From: Sulfomarinibacter sp963733915
GTDB taxonomy: Bacteria; Acidobacteriota; Thermoanaerobaculia; Thermoanaerobaculales; Sulfomarinibacteraceae
DNA length: 64,000 nt
Direction of reading: 5' to 3'
Assembly (NCBI GenBank): GCA_963733915.1
Contig: CAVTEP010000001.1
Location: 682,001 to 746,000, forward strand
The notes beneath the pieces are model-generated. The model made no database searches. It was not told the DNA's origin and saw only the letters and a list, made by a program, of their open reading frames with translations. A program made the position numbers and the translations under genes. This document shows, piece by piece, positions 47,808 to 56,261 of the stretch; position 1 is the stretch's first letter, and each line of letters starts with the position of its first letter.

Positions 47808-49060
47808 CACTCGTCGGCCGCTTCGTCGTTGTCGTCCTCCTCCTCGTCGTCCTCGTCGCTGCTTTTTGCCTCCTTTTCGTGGACCGCATCTCCGGCTTGC
47901 AGTTTCTTGAGGGTCCGGTAGGGTCCGATGACCACTTCGTCACCCACCTCGAGACCCTCGCTGATCTGCACGAAGAGCTCGTCCGAGATGCCGGTCACGA
48001 CCTTGCGAGGCTGCGCCTTTGCGTCGTCGATCATGTAGACGACATCGACGTCGTCGCGGCCCTTGGCCGCGCTGCCTTGGACCTCGTCGCCGTCATCGTC
48101 GAAGCGACGCTTGACAACCGCCTGGATCGGAACCGTGAGCGCGTCCTCGCTGGTGGCGGTGAGGATGGCGACCTTTGCGGTCATGGCAGGACGCAGGGCC
48201 GGGCTCGGGTCGTCGATCTCGACCTTGACCGCGAAGCGAATCGTTCCCTGGCTCGGGTCCTTGCGGCCCGAGGTCGCGATCTCGACGACGCGGCCTTTTT
48301 CGGGTTCGGACCCGAGGGCGTCGACGCTGATCTCGGCCGCCTGACCGAGGGCGACGCTGACGACATCGACCTCGCTCACCTCGACCTCGGCGAGGAGAAC
48401 CGACATGTCAGCCACCGTCATGATGACCGAACCCGGGAGGTTGGTGGAGCCCGGAACCACGGTTTCACCCTGCTCGGCGTTGAGCTGGATGATCGTGCCG
48501 TCCATTGGCGACCTGATGGTCGTGCGGGCGAGGTCGTCGTCGGCGCGGGCGAGGGCCGACCGGTACTGGTCGACGGTATGCTGCTGGGCCTCGAGCTCGA
48601 CCACCGCAGTGTCGACCGCGAGCTGGGCCGCGTCGAGCGCCTCTTGGCTGACGAGCCCGTCGGAAATGAGCTGTCGTGTCCGGGTCAAATTGCGTTCGGC
48701 GTCAACCAGGTTGATCTCCTGGCGTCGCGCTGAGACCTCCGCCTGCCGGAGGGCGGCCCGCGCCTGGTTGCGGACCGCCACATAAAGATCGCGCTCGATT
48801 TCGAGCAGGAGCTGGCCGGCCCGGACCTCCTGTCCTTCGACCACCGGAAGATCAATGATTTCGCCGACGACTTTTGCCGAGATTTCGACCCGCTTTTCGG
48901 GGGTGATTTCGCCGGTCGCCTTGACTCGAGACGAGATGGTCCGGTGCTCGGCTGCCTGCAGCTCGACCTCGGTGCCACGTGGAGCCGCCTCGCGAAGGCT
49001 GGCCCAGATGACCAGAGCAAGCACCAGGAGCACACCGATCACTATCAGGGTTTTCTTCAT
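47807..49060 (-). CDS. HlyD/MacA-type membrane fusion protein
   Basis: A 417-residue periplasmic adaptor. An N-terminal membrane anchor is followed by a biotinyl-lipoyl half (KVVGEIIDLPVVEGQEV), an alpha-hairpin coiled coil (about residues 100-185), the second lipoyl half (RSPMDGTIIQLNAEQGETV) and beta-barrel domains. The C-terminus is an unusual acidic tail (EKEAKSSDEDDEEEDDNDE). It would bridge the MacB-type transporter to an outer-membrane channel. AGAAGG lies 5 bases before ATG 49060. Confidence 0.92.
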   Translation of the reverse strand: MKKTLIVIGVLLVLALVIWASLREAAPRGTEVELQAAEHRTISSRVKATGEITPEKRVEISAKVVGEIIDLPVVEGQEVRAGQLLLEIERDLYVAVRNQARAALRQAEVSARRQEINLVDAERNLTRTRQLISDGLVSQEALDAAQLAVDTAVVELEAQQHTVDQYRSALARADDDLARTTIRSPMDGTIIQLNAEQGETVVPGSTNLPGSVIMTVADMSVLLAEVEVSEVDVVSVALGQAAEISVDALGSEPEKGRVVEIATSGRKDPSQGTIRFAVKVEIDDPSPALRPAMTAKVAILTATSEDALTVPIQAVVKRRFDDDGDEVQGSAAKGRDDVDVVYMIDDAKAQPRKVVTGISDELFVQISEGLEVGDEVVIGPYRTLKKLQAGDAVHEKEAKSSDEDDEEEDDNDEAADE

Positions 49061-49124
49061 TTTCACCTTCTGTCTCTCGAGGCCGAAGCCTCCCCGTCCT
49101 GGTCGTCGCGTCGCTGAATCGTGG

Positions 49125-49892
49125 CTACGAGAAAACGGCCGTCAGGCCGGCCTTGGCGACCACCCACACAATCCACGGCACCAGGACCACCGCCGCTGCC
49201 TTGCCGCGGGAGAGCTTGCCGACGGCCGCGAATCCGATGATCAGGAGGATGACGGCCCAGATGTTGAAAACGCTGAGGGTGCCGGCGGCGGCCGACAGCC
49301 AGGCCGGCGCATCGGACGATAGAAATGCGCCGAGGTTTGCCTTGACGACGTGGGCAAGATCGTCCTGTGGCACCTTCCCGACCCTCTGCACCAGAACGGC
49401 CGTCAACGCCAGCTGGACGAGGGTTGGCGGCCAGTAACCGTGGAGGGTTGTCGACATCGCTCGCGGATAGTCGGCGTCCGAGCTCACCAGCTTGAGCATC
49501 AGAAAGAACACGGCGCCCATGATGACCCAGGCGATGGGCCCCACCACGAATGTGATGACCGGACCGAACTTGCTGAACTTCTCGGCCTGCTCGACCGCGT
49601 TTTCCATCTGGGCTTCGCTCAAATCTCGTCCTCTGGCCTCGAGACGGGCGCGGAGGGTGGCCTCGGTGTCGACATGGGGCATGATCACGACTTGCGCAGC
49701 GACCATCAAGATCACCATCACAGCCATGACGAGAAGCCAGGTCGGTTTGACCCCGATGTCCGAAAAAACCTCCCCGGGCGAGGTGAACATCATCCACAAC
49801 CGCTGGACCGCCGAGTACTTCGGTTGCAGTGACGGCGTCGGCGGTTGCGCCAACTCGGGTTCGTATGACGGACGATCCGTGGCCTCATCCAT
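49125..49892 (-). CDS. Yip1-domain membrane protein
   Basis: A 255-residue protein with about five membrane helices and an N-terminal proline-rich cytoplasmic tail. The pattern SPGEVFSDIGVKPTWLLVM at the start of the first helix is typical of bacterial Yip1-domain proteins. The role is unknown. It lies 64 bases upstream of the HlyD adaptor on the same strand, and so probably heads that export operon. A GAGGGGG site precedes ATG 49892. Confidence 0.8.
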   Translation of the reverse strand: MDEATDRPSYEPELAQPPTPSLQPKYSAVQRLWMMFTSPGEVFSDIGVKPTWLLVMAVMVILMVAAQVVIMPHVDTEATLRARLEARGRDLSEAQMENAVEQAEKFSKFGPVITFVVGPIAWVIMGAVFFLMLKLVSSDADYPRAMSTTLHGYWPPTLVQLALTAVLVQRVGKVPQDDLAHVVKANLGAFLSSDAPAWLSAAAGTLSVFNIWAVILLIIGFAAVGKLSRGKAAAVVLVPWIVWVVAKAGLTAVFS

Positions 49893-49942
49893 GGTTTACC
49901 CCCTCGTTCGTATTTGTACTTCGCTGCGGGGATTATATTCCG

Positions 49943-49986
49943 GAAATCCGCATCCGAATCCGGAATCGGATTCGGATACGGATTTC
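49943..49986. repeat. TRH element 19, compact hairpin (AAATCCG type)
   Basis: A 20-base arm at 49943-49962 (GAAATCCGCATCCGAATCCG) and its inverted copy at 49967-49986 have one mismatch and a 4-base loop. It lies between the divergent Yip1 and phospholipase D-like genes. Confidence 0.88.
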
Positions 49987-50010
49987 GGGATTTGCTACCC
50001 TGCATCCCGC

Positions 50011-51477
50011 ATGAACGAGGGGGGATTCTTTTCGCGCATCGTCGCGGGCATCCTGGTGGTGGTCGCGGGAAGTGGTCTTGCGCCTGCCGGAGACGACGAG
50101 TCGGTTGCGGAGCTGGTCACCAGGGTGGGTCGGGCGCGGTGGACTCACGACAACTCGGTGAGGTTGTTGGTCAACCCGGTCGAGGCGTGGCAGGCGCGGG
50201 TCGAGCTGGCGAACAACGCCCGCCATCACATCCTGATCTCGTTGTTCTCGTGGCACAACGACGAGTATGGCAAGGATTACCGCCGCATTCTGATCGGCGC
50301 CCTCGAGCGACAAAAGGCCGCGGGCGGAGATCTCACGCTCAGGGTGTTGGCGGACGCTTCGGCGTTGTTCCAGTTCAGTAGGGCATTTTCGACGCTGGAG
50401 CGACAGGGCGCGAAGGTGCGTGGATTCAACCGCAGCTCGTGGGGTCTGACCCCCGTGTATGACGGGCGGATGCACGACAAGATGTTCATCGCCGACGGCC
50501 GATCCGCCATCGTCAGCGGGCGCAATATCGCCGACGATTACTTCAACCCCAGGAGGTGGTGGCTGGATCTCGGCGTCAGGCTCGAGGGCCCTGCGGTCGA
50601 CGACCTCCAGATGATCTTCCTCAAATCCTGGGAGTTCACCGAGTTCAACCGCAAGGCGGGCCGCTTTCTCATGCCGCAGGAGGAGCTCGTCAAGGAGCTC
50701 CGGGTATTCTGGCAGACCGGTCGTTTTCCGAACGGCAAGAGCCCGCTCGAGCGGTTCGTGACCCCTGAGTACTTCCCGGTCCGGACGGAGCCGGCCGGTA
50801 CGATACCGGTGGCGATTCTCTACGACAACCCGTTTATCAGGCGGCGTGCGGCGACGACCGATCTGGTGATCGCGCTGGCCGGAAAGGCGAGCGATCGAAT
50901 CGACATTATGACGCCGTTCCCCAACTTCGACCCAACGCTCACCGATGCATTGGCCGCCGCGGCCGGCCGCGGCGTCGCGGTGCGGCTGTTCGTGAACGAC
51001 CGTGAGGCGGCGATCCGCGCCGGCCCTTTCCTGCTTGCCGGCTACCCAACCCTGATACGCCTCATCGAGGCGGGGGCGGAGGTCTGGGCGTGGCGTGCCA
51101 ACGACGCCTCGCTGCGACAGATGGAGGAGGGCGGTTGCGCGCCGGAAATCATGCCGCCGATCGCCATCCACGGCAAGATGGTGCTGGTGGACGACGATCT
51201 GTCGATCATCCACTCGTCGAACTTCAACATCCGGTCGACCTACTACAACACCGAGGCCGGGGTGGCGGTCCTCGACCGCGAATTGAACCGGGAGTTGACC
51301 GAGCTGCTTGCCGGTCTGATCGAATTTCGTGACGGACCGAAGCAATGCGTTGGCGGTAGCGGTATCGAGGATATTCCGGACCTGATGCACCTTTTGGGGC
51401 CGGATGATCTGCCGCGGATGCGCGAAGAGCTGGGCGGTAAGCAGCCTTTCCTCGATGCCTGGGGCGTGACCTGGTGA
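50011..51477 (+). CDS. Exported phospholipase D-like protein (two HKD motifs)
   Basis: A 488-residue protein. A signal sequence (about residues 1-28) precedes two PLD domains. The first catalytic motif is MHDKMFIADG (about residue 156) and the second is IHGKMVLVDD (about 390), each followed by SGRN or SSNFN. This resembles periplasmic cardiolipin synthase or phospholipase relatives. TACCCT lies 9 bases before ATG 50011 and no ribosome site is evident. The next gene starts in a GTGA overlap, so the two are coupled. Confidence 0.88.
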   Translation: MNEGGFFSRIVAGILVVVAGSGLAPAGDDESVAELVTRVGRARWTHDNSVRLLVNPVEAWQARVELANNARHHILISLFSWHNDEYGKDYRRILIGALERQKAAGGDLTLRVLADASALFQFSRAFSTLERQGAKVRGFNRSSWGLTPVYDGRMHDKMFIADGRSAIVSGRNIADDYFNPRRWWLDLGVRLEGPAVDDLQMIFLKSWEFTEFNRKAGRFLMPQEELVKELRVFWQTGRFPNGKSPLERFVTPEYFPVRTEPAGTIPVAILYDNPFIRRRAATTDLVIALAGKASDRIDIMTPFPNFDPTLTDALAAAAGRGVAVRLFVNDREAAIRAGPFLLAGYPTLIRLIEAGAEVWAWRANDASLRQMEEGGCAPEIMPPIAIHGKMVLVDDDLSIIHSSNFNIRSTYYNTEAGVAVLDRELNRELTELLAGLIEFRDGPKQCVGGSGIEDIPDLMHLLGPDDLPRMREELGGKQPFLDAWGVTW

Positions 51478-52088
51478 TCGGCGGTTTTACCTGGCTGAAG
51501 GTCACGATCATGGTGATGCTGATCATGGCGACCGTGACCGCGCGGGCTGATGACGGGATCGACCTCGATCGCTGGCACGACGAGCTGCGGGCTGCCATCG
51601 GCGAGGATCCGCAGGTAGACGAGGATCGCCGACCGTCCCTCGGGATTTACCCGAGCCTCGGTGTGGCGGCCGGGCCGCCGAACTGGGTGGCCGCCCAGGC
51701 CAACGCCTACCTGTCGTTTTCCGACGGGCGGCGGTTCTCGCTTTATGCCGGCTATGGAGAGGAGTGGGGCCCGCAGGCCGACTCTCAAATCATCACCCTC
51801 GGGTGGGGAGGCGTGAGGCGGATCCCGGCCGCCTCGAAGCAGCTCGGGTTTCACGGCAAGTACCTCCGTTACCGGCGTTGGAACGAAGAAGACCACGGTG
51901 TCCACCACGGGCTTTCGTTCGGCACCGAGAGCGGGGTCGGGTGGGGAGGGCTGTCCTTCGAGGTAGGAGCGGCAAGGTCCGAGCAGAACCACTGGTTGAT
52001 CACCCTCGAGATAGCCCTCAAGTTTGCCACACCGGTGCACATCCCTTTGAAGAAAATGCCAACCTCGCCAGCCGAACCCAATTCTTAG
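51474..52088 (+). CDS. Exported hypothetical protein coupled to the phospholipase D-like gene
   Basis: A 204-residue protein from GTG 51474, overlapping the preceding stop by 4 bases. A signal peptide (about residues 1-25, TARADDG) is followed by beta-rich sequence with alternating aromatic residues (QANAYLSFSDGRRFSLYAGYGEEWG), and a final strand LITLEIALKF, suggesting a small periplasmic or outer-membrane beta protein. No family is recognised. The stop TAG lies in element 20 (AATTCTTAGTTCTC). Confidence 0.65.
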   Translation: MIGGFTWLKVTIMVMLIMATVTARADDGIDLDRWHDELRAAIGEDPQVDEDRRPSLGIYPSLGVAAGPPNWVAAQANAYLSFSDGRRFSLYAGYGEEWGPQADSQIITLGWGGVRRIPAASKQLGFHGKYLRYRRWNEEDHGVHHGLSFGTESGVGWGGLSFEVGAARSEQNHWLITLEIALKFATPVHIPLKKMPTSPAEPNS

Positions 52089-52182
52089 TTCTCAGTTCTC
52101 AATTCTCAATTCCCAACCACCTCCCCTATGTTTTTGTGGGAGGGTGGTGAATTAAAAATTAAGAATTGAAAATTGAGAATTC
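52079..52182. repeat. TRH hairpin element 20 (CTCAATT type)
   Basis: CTCAGTTCTCAATTCTC units with CCACCTCCCC at 52079-52128, then GGGAGGGTGG and AATTGAAAATTGAGAATT at 52139-52182. It overlaps the upstream stop codon. Confidence 0.88.
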
Positions 52183-52221
52183 GGACATCCATTCGCGCAC
52201 CGAATTCTGTAGACTCACCCG

Positions 52222-52632
52222 GTGTTCCTCCGCCTCCTCCTGCTCTTCACCATCGTGCCGCTGGTGGAGCTCTTTCTTCTGGTCAAGCTGGGTTCGGTGA
52301 TCGGGTTGGGCGCGACGATCCTGATCGTGATCTGTACCGGGGCCCTCGGGGCCTGGCTCGCGCGGCGCCAGGGGTTGGGAGTGCTCAAACGGATCAGCGA
52401 AGATTTTTCCGCCGGAAGGCTGCCGGCCGACGCGCTCGTCGACGGGCTGCTCATTCTCATCGCCGGAGCGGTGCTGCTGACGCCCGGCCTCATCACGGAC
52501 GCGTTGGGTTTCCTGCTCCTGGTTCCCCGTGGACGGGCCGTGATTCGCAAAGCGGTCACGGAGCGGCTGGCGCGGCGCCTGGGCGACCGTCAACCGGCAG
52601 TCATCGACGCCCGCTGGCGGCGCGACGATTGA
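52222..52632 (+). CDS. fxsA: FxsA-family membrane protein
   Basis: A 136-residue protein with three or four hydrophobic segments. VPLVELFLLVKLGSVIGLGAT and GLLILIAGAVLLTPGLITDALGFLLLVP are hallmark FxsA sequences. In E. coli, FxsA overproduction alleviates phage T7 exclusion by F; its normal role is unclear. GTG 52222 has TAGACT ending 6 bases upstream and no ribosome site, another leaderless candidate. Confidence 0.92.
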   Translation: MFLRLLLLFTIVPLVELFLLVKLGSVIGLGATILIVICTGALGAWLARRQGLGVLKRISEDFSAGRLPADALVDGLLILIAGAVLLTPGLITDALGFLLLVPRGRAVIRKAVTERLARRLGDRQPAVIDARWRRDD

Positions 52633-52676
52633 CCGGGCTTTGAGCCGACCGAGTCGAGGTACAATCGACGGCCAGG

Positions 52677-53681
52677 ATGAGAGACAAGGACTTGAATATC
52701 GAGGCCTACGAGGTCATGGCTGAGATGCTTGTCACTGTCCGCAGAATCGTCCATCGCGGCCTCGAGAAGGCAACCGGGAAGACCTGGTACCTCGACGGTT
52801 GCCCGACCGGTGTCTACGAGCGGCTCGTCGATCGCAAGGAAAACGAGGTCGCCGTCGACCGATTCGACCGCGAGTACCAGGAGCTCATCAGCTTTGCGTC
52901 CCTCGACGATCTGGCCGAGATCATCGAGTTCAACACGGATCTCGCGCAACTCCTCGAAGCCATCGCCCCCGAAGGTTCGACAGTGGCCGAACGGTTGCGC
53001 GAAATCGAGAGCCTTCGGCTCAAGCTCGCGGCAACGGTTCCGCTCGATGAAAGCGACGTCGAGAAACTGCTCTCGTTCCACGCCGACTTTCGTGAGTCAC
53101 TGACCCGGAAGAAGAAGCCTGCAACCCCGCCAACCGGGGCCGCTCCTTCCGAAGCCGCCGAAGTCGGAGCCGGAGTGGAGGGGCCGAAGGCCGTTGAATT
53201 CGGGACCCGCGCCACCGACATCGAAGAGCTGGCGGCGGAGGACATCGTGACCGAGGTGGCGTCGGAGAAACCGGTAGCGGCGGTTGCTGACGCGACCCCT
53301 GCCGCAACCGACGAGCGGGTGGTCGGAGCGATGCCGGAGCTTGCCGTCGAGGCGGAACGGGCAATGGCGATCGAAGACGACCACGAGGTGTTGCAGATCC
53401 TTCGGCGAGAGGTCATGTCTCTGGCGGAAGACATGTTCAGGGCCAAGACCGATCGCGACCGCCCGGTTTGGCAGACCCTGCGCTCGAGCGGGTGGTACGA
53501 CATCAAGAAGAGCGCTCTCGGGATCGAGGCGATCGAGAGATTCTATGCGGTGGCCGATCAGGCCAGGGAAAAGGCCGCCGCCGGCGGCGATGCCCAGGCC
53601 ATCAGGGCGATTCTCGACGAGGCCGGGTTCTCGAAGCTGCTGCTGTCGCTGCGCGAGATGTTTATGAAGCACGAGCTTTAG
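52677..53681 (+). CDS. Hypothetical two-part protein with Ala/Pro-rich linker
   Basis: A 334-residue protein. An N-terminal helical domain (about residues 1-140, with WYLDGCPTGVYERLVDRKENEVAVDRF) is followed by an Ala/Glu/Val-rich low-complexity linker (about 143-225) and a C-terminal helical domain (about 230-334). No signal or membrane segment is present. I do not recognise a family. TACAAT lies 11 bases before ATG 52677. Its stop overlaps by 4 bases the end of the convergent citrate synthase frame, and element 21 starts there. Confidence 0.6.
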   Translation: MRDKDLNIEAYEVMAEMLVTVRRIVHRGLEKATGKTWYLDGCPTGVYERLVDRKENEVAVDRFDREYQELISFASLDDLAEIIEFNTDLAQLLEAIAPEGSTVAERLREIESLRLKLAATVPLDESDVEKLLSFHADFRESLTRKKKPATPPTGAAPSEAAEVGAGVEGPKAVEFGTRATDIEELAAEDIVTEVASEKPVAAVADATPAATDERVVGAMPELAVEAERAMAIEDDHEVLQILRREVMSLAEDMFRAKTDRDRPVWQTLRSSGWYDIKKSALGIEAIERFYAVADQAREKAAAGGDAQAIRAILDEAGFSKLLLSLREMFMKHEL

Positions 53682-55027
53682 TTCAATTTCGGATTTCGAA
53701 TTTCGGATTTCGGATTTCCGCTGCCACCACTCCTACCTGTCATGCCGAGAGAGAATCTGTCACGGCGAAGCGCGAAGCCCGGAGAATGGGCGATCTGGCC
53801 GGTTGACGTGTCTCCGCCGGTACCGGCAGAACGGTGCTCAGGATGACACGGTTCTCGGGAGGGCGGATGGGAAATCCGAAATCCGAAATCCGAAATCCGA
53901 ATTAGTCTGTCGATGTACACCGCCCCTGGATTGATCAGTTTTCCGTCGGGCAGGTACTCGAGGCAGTGCGCCATCCAGCCGGTCTGGATGGCGAGGCAGA
54001 ACGGGATCGGGAACGCACTCACCGGCAGCCCGATCGGGTGGTAGATCAGACCGGTGATGCTGTCGACGTTGGCATAGACGCCCCTTGGACCGAGCGCGCC
54101 CTCGATCTCGTCGCGCAGCGTGAGATAGGTGTCCCAGAGCCGACTCTCGCCGCGGGACTCGAGGAGCGCCCGGGCATAGCCTTCGAGAGCCCGGACTCTC
54201 GGGTCGGGACACTTGTAGACCCGGTGGCCAAAGCCGGGGAATCGGTGGCCCGCGGCGATCGCCTCCCGCGCCCACCGGCGCGCGTGATCCGGCCCGTCGA
54301 GCCGCGCCAACATCTCGAAGGCGAGCTGGTTGGCGCCGCCGTGCCGGGCGCCGGAGAGGGCCCCCATCCCCGCCAGCACCGCCGAACCGAGGTCGGCGCC
54401 GGTCGAGATGACCACGATTGCGGCAAAGGCGGCGGCGTGCAGCCCGTGCTCGGCCTGGACCACCAGGCTCGCCTCGAAGGCCGCCACCTCGTCGGCCACG
54501 GGCAATCGCCCGAGGGTCTGGTAGAGGAAATCAGCTGCATAGCCGAGTTCTGCCAGTGGCGCCACCGGTCCCAGGCCCTGCAGGTGGCGGATGGCGCGGG
54601 CGGCGAGGGCCGCCGTCCAGCTCAGGATCCGCGCCGGGCGACGCCATTGGGCGTCGAGGTCCGTGTTCTCGGGCTCGGGGATGTGGCACGCCGCGACCGT
54701 CAGCATGCTTCGGTACTGGGCGAGCGGGTGCGCGTTGGCGGGGATCCGGTCCAGCGCCTCGACCGCGGGCGCCGGTGGATTGCGCCAGCGGCGCAGCTCG
54801 GCGGTCCACTCGGCAAGCTGGTCCGCATCCGGCAATTCTCCGGCGAGCACGAGATAGCTGATTTCCTCGAAGCTCGTACGACCCACCAGCTCGTCGATGG
54901 GATAGCCCCGGTATAAGAGCCGGCCGCGCCGGCCGTCGATGGCGGAGATCGCGGTGTCGCCGGCGACCAACCCCTCGAGCCCGCGCCCGTAGCTCTGCTC
55001 GGGTGGAACGGAGTTTCGCCCGATCAC
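53678..55027 (-). CDS. Citrate synthase paralogue with complete catalytic His/His/Asp set; C-terminus replaced by repeat
   Basis: A 449-residue frame. Residues to about 372 form a citrate synthase: VAGDTAISAIDGRRGRLLYRGYPIDEL, GARHGGAN and GFGHRVYKCPDPR (both active-site histidines), ANVDSITG (active-site aspartate). By eye alignment it lacks the two arginines that bind oxaloacetate in the pig enzyme (401 and 421), reading AIQTG and NPGAVY. The last 77 residues, from RLIRISDFGF onward, are translated from element 21. GTG 55027 overlaps the stop of the upstream paralogue (GTGA), so the two are coupled. Confidence 0.85.
   Translation of the reverse strand: MIGRNSVPPEQSYGRGLEGLVAGDTAISAIDGRRGRLLYRGYPIDELVGRTSFEEISYLVLAGELPDADQLAEWTAELRRWRNPPAPAVEALDRIPANAHPLAQYRSMLTVAACHIPEPENTDLDAQWRRPARILSWTAALAARAIRHLQGLGPVAPLAELGYAADFLYQTLGRLPVADEVAAFEASLVVQAEHGLHAAAFAAIVVISTGADLGSAVLAGMGALSGARHGGANQLAFEMLARLDGPDHARRWAREAIAAGHRFPGFGHRVYKCPDPRVRALEGYARALLESRGESRLWDTYLTLRDEIEGALGPRGVYANVDSITGLIYHPIGLPVSAFPIPFCLAIQTGWMAHCLEYLPDGKLINPGAVYIDRLIRISDFGFRISHPPSREPCHPEHRSAGTGGDTSTGQIAHSPGFALRRDRFSLGMTGRSGGSGNPKSEIRNPKLN
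53682..53904. repeat. TRH hairpin element 21 (AAATCCG type) inside the citrate synthase frame
   Basis: A left arm of CGGATTT units at 53683-53717, a centre bounded by TGTCATGCCGAGAG and CAGGATGACACGG (itself a common genomic inverted repeat), GGGAGGGCGGATGGG, and a right arm of AAATCCG units at 53870-53904. Confidence 0.9.
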
Positions 55028-56250
55028 GGTTGACGGGTCCCCGGAACATGGCGCTCTGGAAGGCCTACGTAGCGGCTGAGCGGCCGGTAGAGCCGGATAG
55101 TGTCGAGAGCCTCCCGCGCCAGAGCCGCGGTGCCCGCCATCCGTCCGATCGCCACCAGGCACGGAACCAGGGGAGGATCCGCGCCCAGCAGCGAAAGGAG
55201 CAGAGCGCCGTAGAAGTTGACGTTGATGTACACGCCGCGCGGGGCGAGAGCACCGCCGGCGGCCTGCTCGACGGTGCGCGCGATCTCGAAGAGATCTTCC
55301 CGGCCGTTGTGGCGGGCGAGGGCCGCGACCTCCTTGCGAAGGATTACGACCCGCGGGTCGGGCATGCGGTAGGAGCGGTGACCGAAACCCGCGATGACCC
55401 CGCCGGCTTCGAGCGTCTGCCGTACCCAGTTCGCAGCCTCGGCCGGTCCGTCCAGTCGAAGCAGCTGATCGAGCACGACCTCGGCGGCGCCGCCGGTCCT
55501 GGGCCCCCGCAGCGCCGACAGACCGGCGACGAAGTTGGAGTAGGGATCGGCCAGACACGAGGCCACGATCATCGAGGTGAAGGTCGGGGCGTCGAGCCCG
55601 TGGGCAGCGAACAGCACCCACGCCAGATCGAGGGCCCGCACCTCGTCGGTGGTCGGTGGGCGGTCGTTGAGCGCGGCCAGCACGCCCTCGGCCAGGCTGC
55701 AGCCCTCCTTTGCCGGCCGCCGCTCGCGGCCGGCGCGGTGGCGACAGATCTCGCTGACCAGGGCCGCCGTCTGGCCGACCACTCGCAGCTCGCGCCACTG
55801 GCGGGCTCCGGCGAGATCATCGTCGACCGTCAGCTCGTGACAACCGACGGCCGAGATACCCGCGCGCAGCATCCGGGTCGGGTGGGTGGCGGGATCGAGC
55901 GAGCGGACGAGGTCGATGACGTCGTCCGGGAGGCTGCGGCTCGAACGGATCTGGCGTCGAAAGTCGTCGAGGCCCGCAGGATCGTCACCCGGCGCGCTGC
56001 CGTTGATCAGGAGGTGGGCGACCTCCTCGAAGTCAGCGTGGGTGCCCAGGGCCTCGATCGGCACCCCGCGGTAGGCGAGCCGGCCGCTGGAGGGGTCGAG
56101 CCACATCACCTGCGTCTCGGCCGCCACCACCCCGGCAAGACCGGGGCCGACATCGGTGGTCACCGGCCAGTCGATCTGTTCGGCGCCCGCCAGTCGAAGG
56201 CGCTGGCTGAGGGTTCGAGTTTCGTCACCGCGGAAGGATAGCGCGTTCAA
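55024..56250 (-). CDS. Citrate synthase-like paralogue lacking two catalytic residues
   Basis: About 408 residues from TTG 56250; the start is uncertain, as a GTG at 56163 also fits the family. Fold markers VAAETQVMWLDPSSGRLAYRGVPIEAL and GFGHRSYRMPDPR are present. At the first active-site histidine it reads GPRTGGA, and at the active-site aspartate YINVNFYG. The substrate arginines are kept (GRMAG and YRPLSRYVG). It is therefore unlikely to be active alone and probably partners the coupled downstream paralogue. Sequence upstream of 56262 is repeat DNA. Confidence 0.8.
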   Translation of the reverse strand: MNALSFRGDETRTLSQRLRLAGAEQIDWPVTTDVGPGLAGVVAAETQVMWLDPSSGRLAYRGVPIEALGTHADFEEVAHLLINGSAPGDDPAGLDDFRRQIRSSRSLPDDVIDLVRSLDPATHPTRMLRAGISAVGCHELTVDDDLAGARQWRELRVVGQTAALVSEICRHRAGRERRPAKEGCSLAEGVLAALNDRPPTTDEVRALDLAWVLFAAHGLDAPTFTSMIVASCLADPYSNFVAGLSALRGPRTGGAAEVVLDQLLRLDGPAEAANWVRQTLEAGGVIAGFGHRSYRMPDPRVVILRKEVAALARHNGREDLFEIARTVEQAAGGALAPRGVYINVNFYGALLLSLLGADPPLVPCLVAIGRMAGTAALAREALDTIRLYRPLSRYVGLPERHVPGTRQP

Positions 56251-56261
56251 TCGCCCGAGGT

